NCBI GenBank assembly: GCA_944325355.1
Contig: CALUZS010000011.1
Location: forward strand, 37,593-101,592
DNA: 64,000 nt
Source of the DNA: an uncultured Parabacteroides sp.
GTDB lineage: Bacteria > Bacteroidota > Bacteroidia > Bacteroidales > Tannerellaceae
Direction of reading: 5' to 3'
Below the pieces are notes generated by a model that did not search any database, was not told the DNA's origin, and saw nothing but the letters and a program-made list of their open reading frames with translations. Positions 53,302-60,684 of this stretch are shown in pieces (positions within the stretch are counted from its first letter, which is position 1; the number at the start of each line of letters is the position of its first letter). The translations under genes were made by a program, and so were the position numbers.

Positions 53302-54032
53302 TGTCTATCCAGGATTCTTCGAGATGCAATATCATAATATTCTCTATTCAATTCAAATCCGATAAAATGCCTATTCAGCTGTTCACAAACCACTCCGGTA
53401 CTGCCACTACCCATAAAAGGGTCTAATACGACATCACCTTCATTGGAAAGTATTTCAATAAAATGCTGTAACAAGAACTTAGGCTTCTGAGTGGGATGCT
53501 CTCCCAGCTTATGTTCGGATGCTGATATTGTTGAAGTTTCAATAAAATCATGAATTGATTTTCCACTGTTGTTAAATGTTCCCGTATGCCCATCGTTTAT
53601 AAAGTATAACCACGGCTCTATTGAATTGATAAAATGCAGATTCATATTCCGCGGCATAGGATTGGTTTTATGCCAAATACCAGTGGTCTTATAATATAAA
53701 CCGGCATCTATTGCAAACTTGATAATAGTTTCAACTTTCATAATCGACATAAACATCACAAGAGCCCCTTTTGATTTCAAAATCCTGGCACATTCTTTCA
53801 TGAACCGTTTCATGACTCTGCTCCATTGAGCATACTCCATATCATCCCAGCCTGAATATGCAAAATGGTTATCCCTCATTCCCTTAATATTAGTACCCCT
53901 TTTATGCATAAATCGACCTAAATTATATGGAGGATCTGTCAGTATCAAATCAACGGATTTATCCGGCAATCGCTTAATCAATTTGAGACAATCGCCACAT
54001 CCAATTAAAGAGTTTATTGTTATTTGTTCCAT
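53298..54032 (-). CDS. DNA amino-methyltransferase (beta-class, N6A or N4C)
   Basis: Predicted 244-residue DNA methyltransferase. Catalytic motif DLILTDPPYNLGR (about 29-41), and near the C-terminus GEHPTQKPKFLLQHFIEIL followed by the SAM-binding VVLDPFMGSGSTG, the order typical of beta-class amino-methyltransferases. It modifies adenine N6 or cytosine N4. Classic LlaJI has two m5C enzymes, so one m5C and one amino enzyme here suggests a different or asymmetric target site. It is the first gene of the four-gene restriction transcript, about 47 bases after the Xre-type regulator frame ends. Confidence 0.9.
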   Translation of the reverse strand: MEQITINSLIGCGDCLKLIKRLPDKSVDLILTDPPYNLGRFMHKRGTNIKGMRDNHFAYSGWDDMEYAQWSRVMKRFMKECARILKSKGALVMFMSIMKVETIIKFAIDAGLYYKTTGIWHKTNPMPRNMNLHFINSIEPWLYFINDGHTGTFNNSGKSIHDFIETSTISASEHKLGEHPTQKPKFLLQHFIEILSNEGDVVLDPFMGSGSTGVVCEQLNRHFIGFELNREYYDIASRRILDRQ

Positions 54033-54117
54033 TATTTACTATCTAAAAACCCTGCATATATTGAAATTTTGCCCACCTTTAGTCATACGGTTCATACAAA
54101 TCTTTCAATTCACATTT

Positions 54118-54288
54118 TTATACTTGGGAAATTTCAATCAATTGTGGAGCATTCGGCTGAGTAGTATTGGTACACCATCGGCTTATCGTCATTTTCAATA
54201 CACCAAGTTGTTCCGCCAAACAGGTCTTAGTAATCATTTTATCTGCCAATACCACGCTAATCCTATTCCTATACACTTTCTTTTCCAT
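54118..54288 (-). CDS. Small Xre-type HTH regulator, probably truncated by a stop codon
   Basis: Predicted 56-residue protein from ATG 54288 (MEKKVYRNRISVVLADKM); an in-frame ATG at 54303 would add five residues. The helix-turn-helix is complete: TKTCLAEQLGVLKMTISRWCTNTTQPNAPQLIEISQV. The frame then meets TAA at 54118-54120, but continues for 12 more sense codons (KCELKDLYEPYD) to TAA at 54079, which look like the normal C-terminus of this family (usually a Leu at the stop position: TTA changed to TAA). It sits in front of the restriction-modification operon and probably regulates it. A nonsense mutation, sequencing error or read-through are all possible. Confidence 0.7.
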   Translation of the reverse strand: MEKKVYRNRISVVLADKMITKTCLAEQLGVLKMTISRWCTNTTQPNAPQLIEISQV

Positions 54289-54312
54289 AGAATAATATTC
54301 CACTTGATTGTG

Positions 54313-54343
54313 TAAAATTAAGCATTATTGTTTATATCGCCAA
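54313..54343 (-). promoter_or_regulatory. Probable promoter of the Xre-R-M operon
   Basis: On the minus strand TTG (54341-54343), a 20-base spacer and TAATTTTA (54313-54320; one mismatch to TAnnTTTG). Transcription would start near 54306, which favours ATG 54288 over 54303 as the start of the regulator. Confidence 0.4.
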
Positions 54344-54541
54344 GAACACTAATGCGGGATAACCCATCTATCTCAGAGGAGCAGTGTCTATTTTGTCTCA
54401 ACTCACTTGAGCTACCCGTCTATTCTACTATCGATAAATATGTGATCTTTTAAAAGGTATTACCAGAAGGTCTCATTCATGCTCTCATCTCAAACTATAA
54501 ACACAGAGAAAAACAAGTCCGTTTTAAAGCTAAACAATATA

Positions 54542-54584
54542 CAAAAATAAAGGAGGTAAAAATATTTTATCTCTACCTCCTTTT
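54542..54584 (-). terminator. Terminator after the 294-residue gene
   Basis: AAAGGAGGTA (54549-54558) and TACCTCCTTT (54574-54583) pair around a 15-base loop, followed on the minus strand by ATTTTTG. It ends transcription from the zinc-motif gene before the R-M operon. The rest of 54304-54775 holds no credible gene. Confidence 0.65.
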
Positions 54585-54686
54585 GATTTCCCAGTGTTTT
54601 TACTGTTCTAATTGGTTGATCTTGCATTAATATTCTTCCTCGTTGAAGAAATTTATTTGTATTGATTATCAGTATATTATACAACA

Positions 54687-54786
54687 ATCAATGAATTTTG
54701 CGCAAACAAACCGCACCGTCTGAGACGGTCTGAGGCGATAGGAGGATTTTGTGGACAAACAAACTCTTCAACAAATCATATACGTT
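54687..54786. repeat. Imperfect 100-base repeat, copy 1
   Basis: Aligns without gaps to 55708-55807; 49 of the first 60 bases are identical (shared core TGCGCAAA, AAACC, TCTGAG, GGCGAT) and the last ten bases (CATATA..TT) match again at 8 of 10. This copy starts past the stop of the 294-residue gene and includes that stop. It contains the dyad CCGTC/GACGG. Confidence 0.8.
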
Positions 54787-55660
54787 TAGCCTTCTTTATA
54801 GGATTATCTTTCATTCTGGAAAAAACACAATACTTTATATTATATCCTTTTTCAGTATTAAGTTCATCAATTATTTGATAAACCTCCATATTAGAGTTCT
54901 CAAAAATTTTTCCAACTTCTAACAGTTGCTCTTGAGTTATAGTTTTAGGTACAACATAAGTTATATGTGTTTCTTCTTCTGAGATTGTCTCAACAAATTC
55001 TACAAAGCCATTAGGTAATACACTAACCTGCAATATGCCCTTTAGCATATCTAAACCTGATGCATATTGAGGATCAATTTGAATTGCATTTTGTCGGATC
55101 ATTTCAAAATACATAAAATCATCAGGTGTAAATTGAATGTGAGTACTATTATATGATACAATTATATTATTATCCACGGACATTTGAAAATGATAATGAG
55201 GCATCTTTCCTATTTTACTTCCATGGTGACCTTCGAGGTCTTCTTTACCAAAACAAAATGACCATTGGATATTTTTATAACGAATGGTAGCTTCAAATAA
55301 ACGCTTATCTGAAATATCACAAAGTATATCATTAATATTTTCGAATGGTTTTTCACTATTTGCCACCCATGCAAGATATGTATATAACTTTATAAAACTT
55401 ATAGGTCTTGAGAAAAGATTTTCACGAACCTTTCGTCTTAGTTTCGGATTCAAAAGAAGATGAAAACAAGGTGCATTCTCATCATAGTAATCCAAAGAAT
55501 GTCCGCATAAACTACACTTTCCTTGTTTAAGGAAAGTGCTCAATGAAATAAAGTCTTTTTCATTTTGCTCGTCAAAACCTTTTTGCAATAAATCGGCAAC
55601 ATCTTTAGGTATGGAATCCAATGTTTTTTTCCAGTCTATTTTTTGAAATCTATGAGGCAT
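54776..55660 (-). CDS. Uncharacterised protein with zinc-ribbon-like motif
   Basis: Predicted 294-residue soluble protein that I do not recognise. Visible features: C49-x2-C52 and C65-x-H67 (KCSLCGH...APCFH), which could bind zinc; a helical segment after it; a His-rich stretch EGHHGSKIGKMPHYHFQM in the middle that could be a metal or catalytic site; and a C-terminal part of strands and helices ending in a basic tail (KAKRI). No signal or membrane helix. It lies in the defence island between R-M and PIN genes with a copy of the 100-base repeat on each side, like a gene cassette. AT-rich, foreign-looking. A defence or nucleic-acid role is inference from context. Confidence 0.6.
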   Translation of the reverse strand: MPHRFQKIDWKKTLDSIPKDVADLLQKGFDEQNEKDFISLSTFLKQGKCSLCGHSLDYYDENAPCFHLLLNPKLRRKVRENLFSRPISFIKLYTYLAWVANSEKPFENINDILCDISDKRLFEATIRYKNIQWSFCFGKEDLEGHHGSKIGKMPHYHFQMSVDNNIIVSYNSTHIQFTPDDFMYFEMIRQNAIQIDPQYASGLDMLKGILQVSVLPNGFVEFVETISEEETHITYVVPKTITQEQLLEVGKIFENSNMEVYQIIDELNTEKGYNIKYCVFSRMKDNPIKKAKRI

Positions 55661-55707
55661 AAAATTTATTCGTTCTTAAAAAGGAAAGTCAATTATAGAT
55701 TATCATA

Positions 55708-55807
55708 ATCAATGATATCTGCGCAAATAAACCACACCATCTGAGGCGGGCTGGGGCGATGGAAGGAAAGAGGGGCGAACATTTATAAATGCAAAATCAT
55801 ATATATT
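55708..55807. repeat. Imperfect 100-base repeat, copy 2
   Basis: Partner of copy 1 at 54687-54786, 1021 bases away. It lies just downstream of the PIN-domain gene and upstream of the 294-residue gene. At the place equivalent to the stop codon of the 294-residue gene it keeps a TATATGA-like remnant, so it may derive from the 3' end of a lost related gene. Confidence 0.8.
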
Positions 55808-55827
55808 CAGAAGCTCATTTTGGATAT

Positions 55828-56940
55828 TTAATAATTTTCATTATCCAACGAACTTTGCAGCGGTCTGAAATCTATATCCACGATTTTTACATCAGGATCT
55901 TGCCCCATATCTAATTCATTTCGTTCCATTCTTACTACGACTGGGAAATAGGAAGATATCTCAACTTCAGTTGTTTTATAAGATTCATAAAACCATTCCT
56001 TTTCTTCCGAATCCCATATACTATCTTCTTCGCTAAAATGAGTAACCTGCACAGTTCCATCAATTTCAGGGAAACATACAGCTTCAATACTATCATCGGA
56101 TACCGAAAGTATATCCATATCTTTTGCTGTTATTTCAATGGAGAATTTAAGATCTGAAACATCCTCTATATCTGCATAGCAGAAGTGAAGTGTATAACAA
56201 TCTGTATCTGTCAAATATTGTTCTATATGTTTCCTTAAAGCAGACTTAAATTCTGGTTTGCCAGCATGTATATAGTTGAATAACTTGTCAATATCTATTC
56301 TTTGTTTCTCTTTCTTGTTCGCGACAGGAATTCTTTCCTCTAGCAAATTATTAAGATATTCGTTTACAGGTTGCGTCACTAACAACGGACAGCGATACCC
56401 TAACATATCTTTATCTGATGAAAAAATTACGATGCGATCCAATTTATTTTTTTTAGCATATTTCTCCAATGCTGCCAATACAAAAGCATCTGGAAACTCT
56501 TTTGCTTTACCTCCAGATCCAAACGGTTTTTCTTGCTTAAAATATTTGTCAAATACTCCAGCTATTGCATCTTCAAAGAAAGAATAGTCTATTCTAATAA
56601 TTCCATCATGGCTTATATACATTTTAAAATTATTTTCTATTTCTCTCGATACATCAAAGCTATCCAACAAAATATTATATTGCTTGAGAAACTCAGAAGC
56701 AGATTCATTATGCCCAAGCAACTCAAGTTTTCTTTCTATTTCTCTACTCTTTAAATTAAATTCTGCTTGTTCTCTGAAGTGTTTTAGCCATTCTTTCTCG
56801 GTGATAATAGGCAGTAAAATACGAATATAACCATCTTTAGCAAGATTAAACAATTTGCTAACTCGTCCTGTATTCTTAAAAAAACATTCTTGTTGAAAGA
56901 CTGATGTGTCAATAAATATATAATCAAGAGGGAGATTCAT
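55828..56940 (-). CDS. PIN-domain ribonuclease-like protein
   Basis: Predicted 370-residue protein. The N-terminal half (about 1-190) is a PIN-like nuclease domain: Asp11 in DYIFIDTSVF, Asp151 in KEFPDAFVLAALEKY and Asp176/178 in IVIFSSDKDMLGY give the acidic metal site, with Glu48/50 between. The C-terminal half (about 210-370) is rich in acidic residues and strands (FSIEITAKDMD, EVEISSYFPVVVRME) and is unrecognised; such tails often bind a partner or substrate. No antitoxin-like gene is adjacent. Larger PIN proteins of this kind (DUF4935 type) occur in defence islands; RNA cleavage on phage infection is a reasonable but unproven guess. Confidence 0.72.
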   Translation of the reverse strand: MNLPLDYIFIDTSVFQQECFFKNTGRVSKLFNLAKDGYIRILLPIITEKEWLKHFREQAEFNLKSREIERKLELLGHNESASEFLKQYNILLDSFDVSREIENNFKMYISHDGIIRIDYSFFEDAIAGVFDKYFKQEKPFGSGGKAKEFPDAFVLAALEKYAKKNKLDRIVIFSSDKDMLGYRCPLLVTQPVNEYLNNLLEERIPVANKKEKQRIDIDKLFNYIHAGKPEFKSALRKHIEQYLTDTDCYTLHFCYADIEDVSDLKFSIEITAKDMDILSVSDDSIEAVCFPEIDGTVQVTHFSEEDSIWDSEEKEWFYESYKTTEVEISSYFPVVVRMERNELDMGQDPDVKIVDIDFRPLQSSLDNENY

Positions 56941-57147
56941 TATTTAAAATTTAGACAGGTTTGAAGAATATACTTTTTCTCTAACAACTGTGTTTTAACA
57001 ACTACTTTTGCTATTGTGATGATCTGATTTTACCTTTATTTCCCCATGTTTGGATAAATCAGCCATGCAACCAATAGCTATTTGGTGCAATCTGAAGATT
57101 TAATTGACATACAATTTTATACCATAAACACGATAAAATCTTATATA

Positions 57148-57378
57148 TCATTCTAAAGGTTTATTCATGCCAGCACTAACAGCTTCCTTGATTTTATCAA
57201 GGAGTTCTTTTAACTTCGCACGTTCACTTTCATCAAGATCACCCCAATCACACTCTATCTGATTATCTTGAGTCAGTTGTTTCAACATTTCAATATAATT
57301 AAACTCCGACAAAACAGTTCCTGTCTCAATTTGAACTTGAATATTTCCGGTTGCGTTTTTACAAAAATGTAGTTTCAT
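57148..57378 (-). CDS. Small 76-residue partner of the PHP-ATPase
   Basis: Predicted 76-residue acidic protein, not recognised. It begins with a strand pair (MKLHFCKNATGNIQVQIETG) and ends with helices (ESERAKLKELLDKIKEAVSAGM). It starts 1 base after the stop of the PHP-ATPase gene, so it is almost certainly co-translated and may be a small regulatory or structural subunit, or an inhibitor. The 207 bases between this gene and the PIN gene contain nothing I recognise. Confidence 0.6.
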   Translation of the reverse strand: MKLHFCKNATGNIQVQIETGTVLSEFNYIEMLKQLTQDNQIECDWGDLDESERAKLKELLDKIKEAVSAGMNKPLE

Positions 57379-57379
57379 A

Positions 57380-59704
57380 TTATTCAGTAAATTTTTTAAG
57401 ATTATATTTTTTTACTCTTTTCTTAATTGAAGGCTTTCCCCCATCTGTTATTGAAGCAATTAAATCAAGAACAGGTGTTCCGTTAATCTCCCCCTCTAAA
57501 GGAGCTGAACGAATAACAATCTTTCCTTGACTATTTTCACAATATATTATTTGTTGAGCGTCTCCCATCATTGGAATTGTTGCATTATGAGAGACTAATA
57601 TGATCTGCTTATTCTTTTTTACTTTTTTTATAGCCTCTACAAGACCGTCATTAATATATTTCGTAGCCAAATTATCTTCTGGTTGATCAATGATAATAGG
57701 CGCAATATCTTTATCGTAACCTAAAATCAAATCCAAAAGAACAGAAGTCTTCCAACCTGCACTAAGGCTTTCAAAATCTTTACCATCTTTTGTCTTTATC
57801 TTATAGACGGTTTTATTCATTGCTACAAACTCATTGTATACCCTATCAATAAAATCGTTGTAATCTTGCACTTTAGGCTTTTGTTTGCTGAAATTTGATT
57901 CATACAAGCATTGCGGACGAATATCATCAAAGCGAACAATTTTCTTTCCAGTTTTCAGCATGTAGTTAAACGCATTAAGAACGACATCTTTATTCATCTT
58001 AAATTGATTACTAATATATAGGTGATGCCCAGATGATACAATTTCCTTTGTCTCAATCTCGTCATGATAAGCAGCTATAGAATTAAGATGCTTCATGAAT
58101 TTCCTATTTAAATAGACATATTGTTTCGCACACTCTAATAAATTATTGAATTCTTGTGTTTTTGTTTGATCTTCTTGACTTTCTGTCCTTAACTGCGAAG
58201 CATAATTATCTAAGGCTCCTTTTATTTCTTTATATACCATGGTCTCCATTTCACTATAACGATAAACCTCCTGCAGCATAGCAATAAGTCCGTCTATCAT
58301 TACATTCTGCTCCTCTACGAATGGATTTCTATTTAACACCTCTTTAATTTCAAGCAAAGCAGTAATGTGTGCTTCTTTTTTGTCTTCGCCGTATCTTATT
58401 ATATCACGGTTTTCTTCTTGAGGCATAAACCCTGTAATAATGTTTTGTTTAACGACATTAAAAACCAATAAACGCCCAATTTGAGATGTAGTATTTAATT
58501 TATCCTCAATAGATTTAATATCTTCTACAGTTTGAATTAATTGTGTGATATCATTTTTCAATTTAGCCAAACTCGTATTTACTCTATTAACAACCTCTTT
58601 ATTATCCGGGAATAAACTGCGGATAATATCAATATCTTCAATATTATGTTCTTCTTCATCACCTACTACTTTCATTATATAATTTTGTCCAAGATAATGA
58701 GGATGTATTCCTGACGGATTAACAACATTTAAGTTCTCGACGTCAAAACTATTATAATGAGAATCATCAAAATTTGTATGTGACAATTTACGCCAAATTG
58801 AATCAACCAGTAGAGTTTTGCCACTTGACGATCCTCCAATAACAACATTTAATCCAGAACAAAATTTTACATCTATATCAATTTTTTCATTTGAGTACTT
58901 TACACAATCAATTTTTTCAGACCAAGATTCTGGTTTCTGATTACAATATACCAAACGTGATTTTTCTGACAAAGAAATACGAAAGCCATCAAATGTTGGT
59001 TCAGAAAACATCCAAGTTGGAATAAGCGGTTCTGCATCTTTAGCTTTGGCAGCAGGATAATTACTAGGTATATAATTATCTGAACATGTAATAAGATTCA
59101 CAAATCCACTAATTCCAAGACGTTGGAAATATTTATCCGTTTCTTCACGACCGCTATCGCTTCTTGCTGTAAAACCGTCAAATTGATTATAATAAACACT
59201 ACGTTCCATCATCGTGTCAAACTTCTTACCTTTGGGGATAGCTTTGTCGAATGTAGCGTGTGATTGCCCACCATGAGGGAGTAGAACAAAATCATATGAA
59301 TCAAACTCATTGATAACTTTGTCTAGAGTAGGGATGTTTTTATCTGTTTTTACAACAGTCTTTTGTTTATATAAGCTATCAAGAATTTTATTTATTTCAT
59401 CTATTTTTTGTGCAGAGATGTTATCCTTGAAAAATATATGACAATGATAAGCTTCTGTATCTACTGAATAATGAATATGCAGTTCAACACCAAGCAATAA
59501 ATGTATGTCCGTTCCACACTTTGCTATAGCATCAAGATATGCTTTTTGATTTATTGTATTGTGATCTGTAAGAGAGATAAGTGCATGTTGTCCTTGTGCT
59601 TGCTCTCTTACTTTTTCAAATAACGTATCTATATCATAATTCTGATTTAGATTATCAGGATTCTCTGATGTGTGAATATGTACATCAACATAAACTGGCT
59701 CCAT
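57380..59704 (-). CDS. PHP-domain phosphoesterase fused to an ABC/SMC-type ATPase
   Basis: Predicted 774-residue protein. N-terminal PHP domain (about 1-215) with the metal-binding motifs in order: DVHIHTS (His9, His11), LTDHNT (Asp47, His48), GVELHIH (Glu74), YHCHIF, LLPHGG (His144) and CSDN (Asp209). Then an ABC/SMC ATPase: Walker A GGSSSGKT (290-297), a long helical/coiled-coil insertion (about 360-600), signature-like LSAGWKTS, Walker B IIIDQPED (670-677) and switch VSHNAT (704-709). The domain order resembles proteins annotated as TrlF-family ATPases (from memory). A -7 box TATCTTTG lies at 59735-59742 and an AAGGAG before the start. It may sense and destroy nucleic acid or nucleotide, but no function is established. 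Confidence 0.8.
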   Translation of the reverse strand: MEPVYVDVHIHTSENPDNLNQNYDIDTLFEKVREQAQGQHALISLTDHNTINQKAYLDAIAKCGTDIHLLLGVELHIHYSVDTEAYHCHIFFKDNISAQKIDEINKILDSLYKQKTVVKTDKNIPTLDKVINEFDSYDFVLLPHGGQSHATFDKAIPKGKKFDTMMERSVYYNQFDGFTARSDSGREETDKYFQRLGISGFVNLITCSDNYIPSNYPAAKAKDAEPLIPTWMFSEPTFDGFRISLSEKSRLVYCNQKPESWSEKIDCVKYSNEKIDIDVKFCSGLNVVIGGSSSGKTLLVDSIWRKLSHTNFDDSHYNSFDVENLNVVNPSGIHPHYLGQNYIMKVVGDEEEHNIEDIDIIRSLFPDNKEVVNRVNTSLAKLKNDITQLIQTVEDIKSIEDKLNTTSQIGRLLVFNVVKQNIITGFMPQEENRDIIRYGEDKKEAHITALLEIKEVLNRNPFVEEQNVMIDGLIAMLQEVYRYSEMETMVYKEIKGALDNYASQLRTESQEDQTKTQEFNNLLECAKQYVYLNRKFMKHLNSIAAYHDEIETKEIVSSGHHLYISNQFKMNKDVVLNAFNYMLKTGKKIVRFDDIRPQCLYESNFSKQKPKVQDYNDFIDRVYNEFVAMNKTVYKIKTKDGKDFESLSAGWKTSVLLDLILGYDKDIAPIIIDQPEDNLATKYINDGLVEAIKKVKKNKQIILVSHNATIPMMGDAQQIIYCENSQGKIVIRSAPLEGEINGTPVLDLIASITDGGKPSIKKRVKKYNLKKFTE

Positions 59705-59850
59705 ATATTTATCTCCTTGGTTATATTATGGTTACAAAGATATATTTTTTAGTTCAAATAGAAGTAGCTATAAACAAATCAAAATGATAACTATTCAAGA
59801 AGCTGATATTACAAAAGTTTATGACTCTTATAATATAGATTTTATCGTAT

Positions 59851-59896
59851 GCTAACTATAGTATGTTGATGACTATGGTTAGCAACTATAAATTTG
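59851..59896 (+). promoter_or_regulatory. Operator dyad and promoter of the C-protein-like regulator
   Basis: GCTAACTATAG (59851-59861) and CTATGGTTAGC (59873-59883) are near-perfect reverse complements (10 of 11) with an 11-base gap. The promoter TTG (59866-59868), 20-base spacer, TAAATTTG (59889-59896) lies across this dyad, so a bound regulator would cover the -33 box. This is the usual layout of restriction-modification controller operators. Confidence 0.6.
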
Positions 59897-59930
59897 CAAT
59901 TAATAGAATAAAATTTATAGCATTTAAGCG

Positions 59931-60146
59931 ATGAAAAATGAATCTATTCTGCTTTTATTTGGACATAATGTACAGAAATATCGGATTAGCCAAGGATTAT
60001 CACAAGAGAAACTCGCTGAACTCGCAGGTGTTCACAGAACATATATCGGTATGATTGAACGCGCCGAAAAAAATATAACTCTCCGCAATATGGAAAAAAT
60101 TGCGAAAGCTCTAAATATCCAGATACAAGAACTTTTACAAAAATAA
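59931..60146 (+). CDS. C-protein-like Xre HTH regulator
   Basis: Predicted 71-residue helix-turn-helix protein of the type II R-M controller kind: LFGHNVQKYRISQGLSQEKLAELAGVHRTYIGMIERAEKNITLRNMEKIAKALNIQIQELL. This is one complete Xre domain, the size of C proteins such as C.Esp1396I. A dyad operator and promoter lie directly upstream, suggesting autoregulation. It is followed after 1 base by a 178-residue gene and is convergent with the DpnII-type genes. Confidence 0.85.
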   Translation: MKNESILLLFGHNVQKYRISQGLSQEKLAELAGVHRTYIGMIERAEKNITLRNMEKIAKALNIQIQELLQK

Positions 60147-60147
60147 T

Positions 60148-60684
60148 ATGGCTACAAATATAACACTTAATATTACAGCAACCAATAAGGCATCTTACCG
60201 AAAACAGCTCATTGAAGAGTTTTTAAAGGAACAGCCTGGCACAACAATATCAGTTACAGAATATTATTACTTTGTAGAAACATTACAAAATAATAATCGC
60301 ATTTATCTTAAACGTCCTACAGCCCTAAATAAAGGTGTTGATTTTGAAGTTAGGGTTGAGAACACACAATTTAGATATGGAAAACATGGTAATATCATTT
60401 CAACTGGGAATCGTCCAAGCCATGATGATATAACAAATGATTTAATCAATAAAAAAGCTGAAAATCCTACTGAATTTTCTCGGTTAAAAGAGTTGTTGGA
60501 TAAGACTTATACTTGTGAACAGATCAATGATTCTGAATATTTCCAATTTTCATTTACATCTGGACACTCTATAGAAGTTATCTTCAAGTCATTAAAATGG
60601 CTTTTCATAGAACAGGATATAACATATTGGAATCGAAGCGGAAGAGCTATGCTATATAATGGACTATGTAATATCTGGAATTAA
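60148..60684 (+). CDS. R-M-associated protein of unknown function
   Basis: Predicted 178-residue soluble protein, not firmly recognised. The middle has a strand-rich part (KGVDFEVRVENTQFRYGKHGNI) and the C-terminus a conserved-looking helical motif SLKWLFIEQDITYWNRSGRAML, which I associate from memory with small proteins beside type II restriction genes; I cannot name it. It starts 1 base after the C-protein-like gene. Its stop overlaps the stop of the DpnA-like methyltransferase (shared TTAA at 60681-60684). It may be a second nuclease or an accessory factor; no PD-(D/E)xK motif is clear. Confidence 0.55.
   Translation: MATNITLNITATNKASYRKQLIEEFLKEQPGTTISVTEYYYFVETLQNNNRIYLKRPTALNKGVDFEVRVENTQFRYGKHGNIISTGNRPSHDDITNDLINKKAENPTEFSRLKELLDKTYTCEQINDSEYFQFSFTSGHSIEVIFKSLKWLFIEQDITYWNRSGRAMLYNGLCNIWN

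Noticed and set aside
54400..54450. tRNA-like D-arm sequence on the minus strand
   Set aside because: GGGTAGCTCAAGTGAG resembles a D-arm, but no matching acceptor stem, T-loop or anticodon arm was found.
54490..54687. 65-codon minus-strand frame
   Set aside because: It crosses the terminator at 54542-54584, is low-complexity and has no sensible start context.
54687..55807. Integron gene cassettes
   Set aside because: The gene-plus-repeat order fits, but the repeats lack the attC core sites and no integrase is visible.
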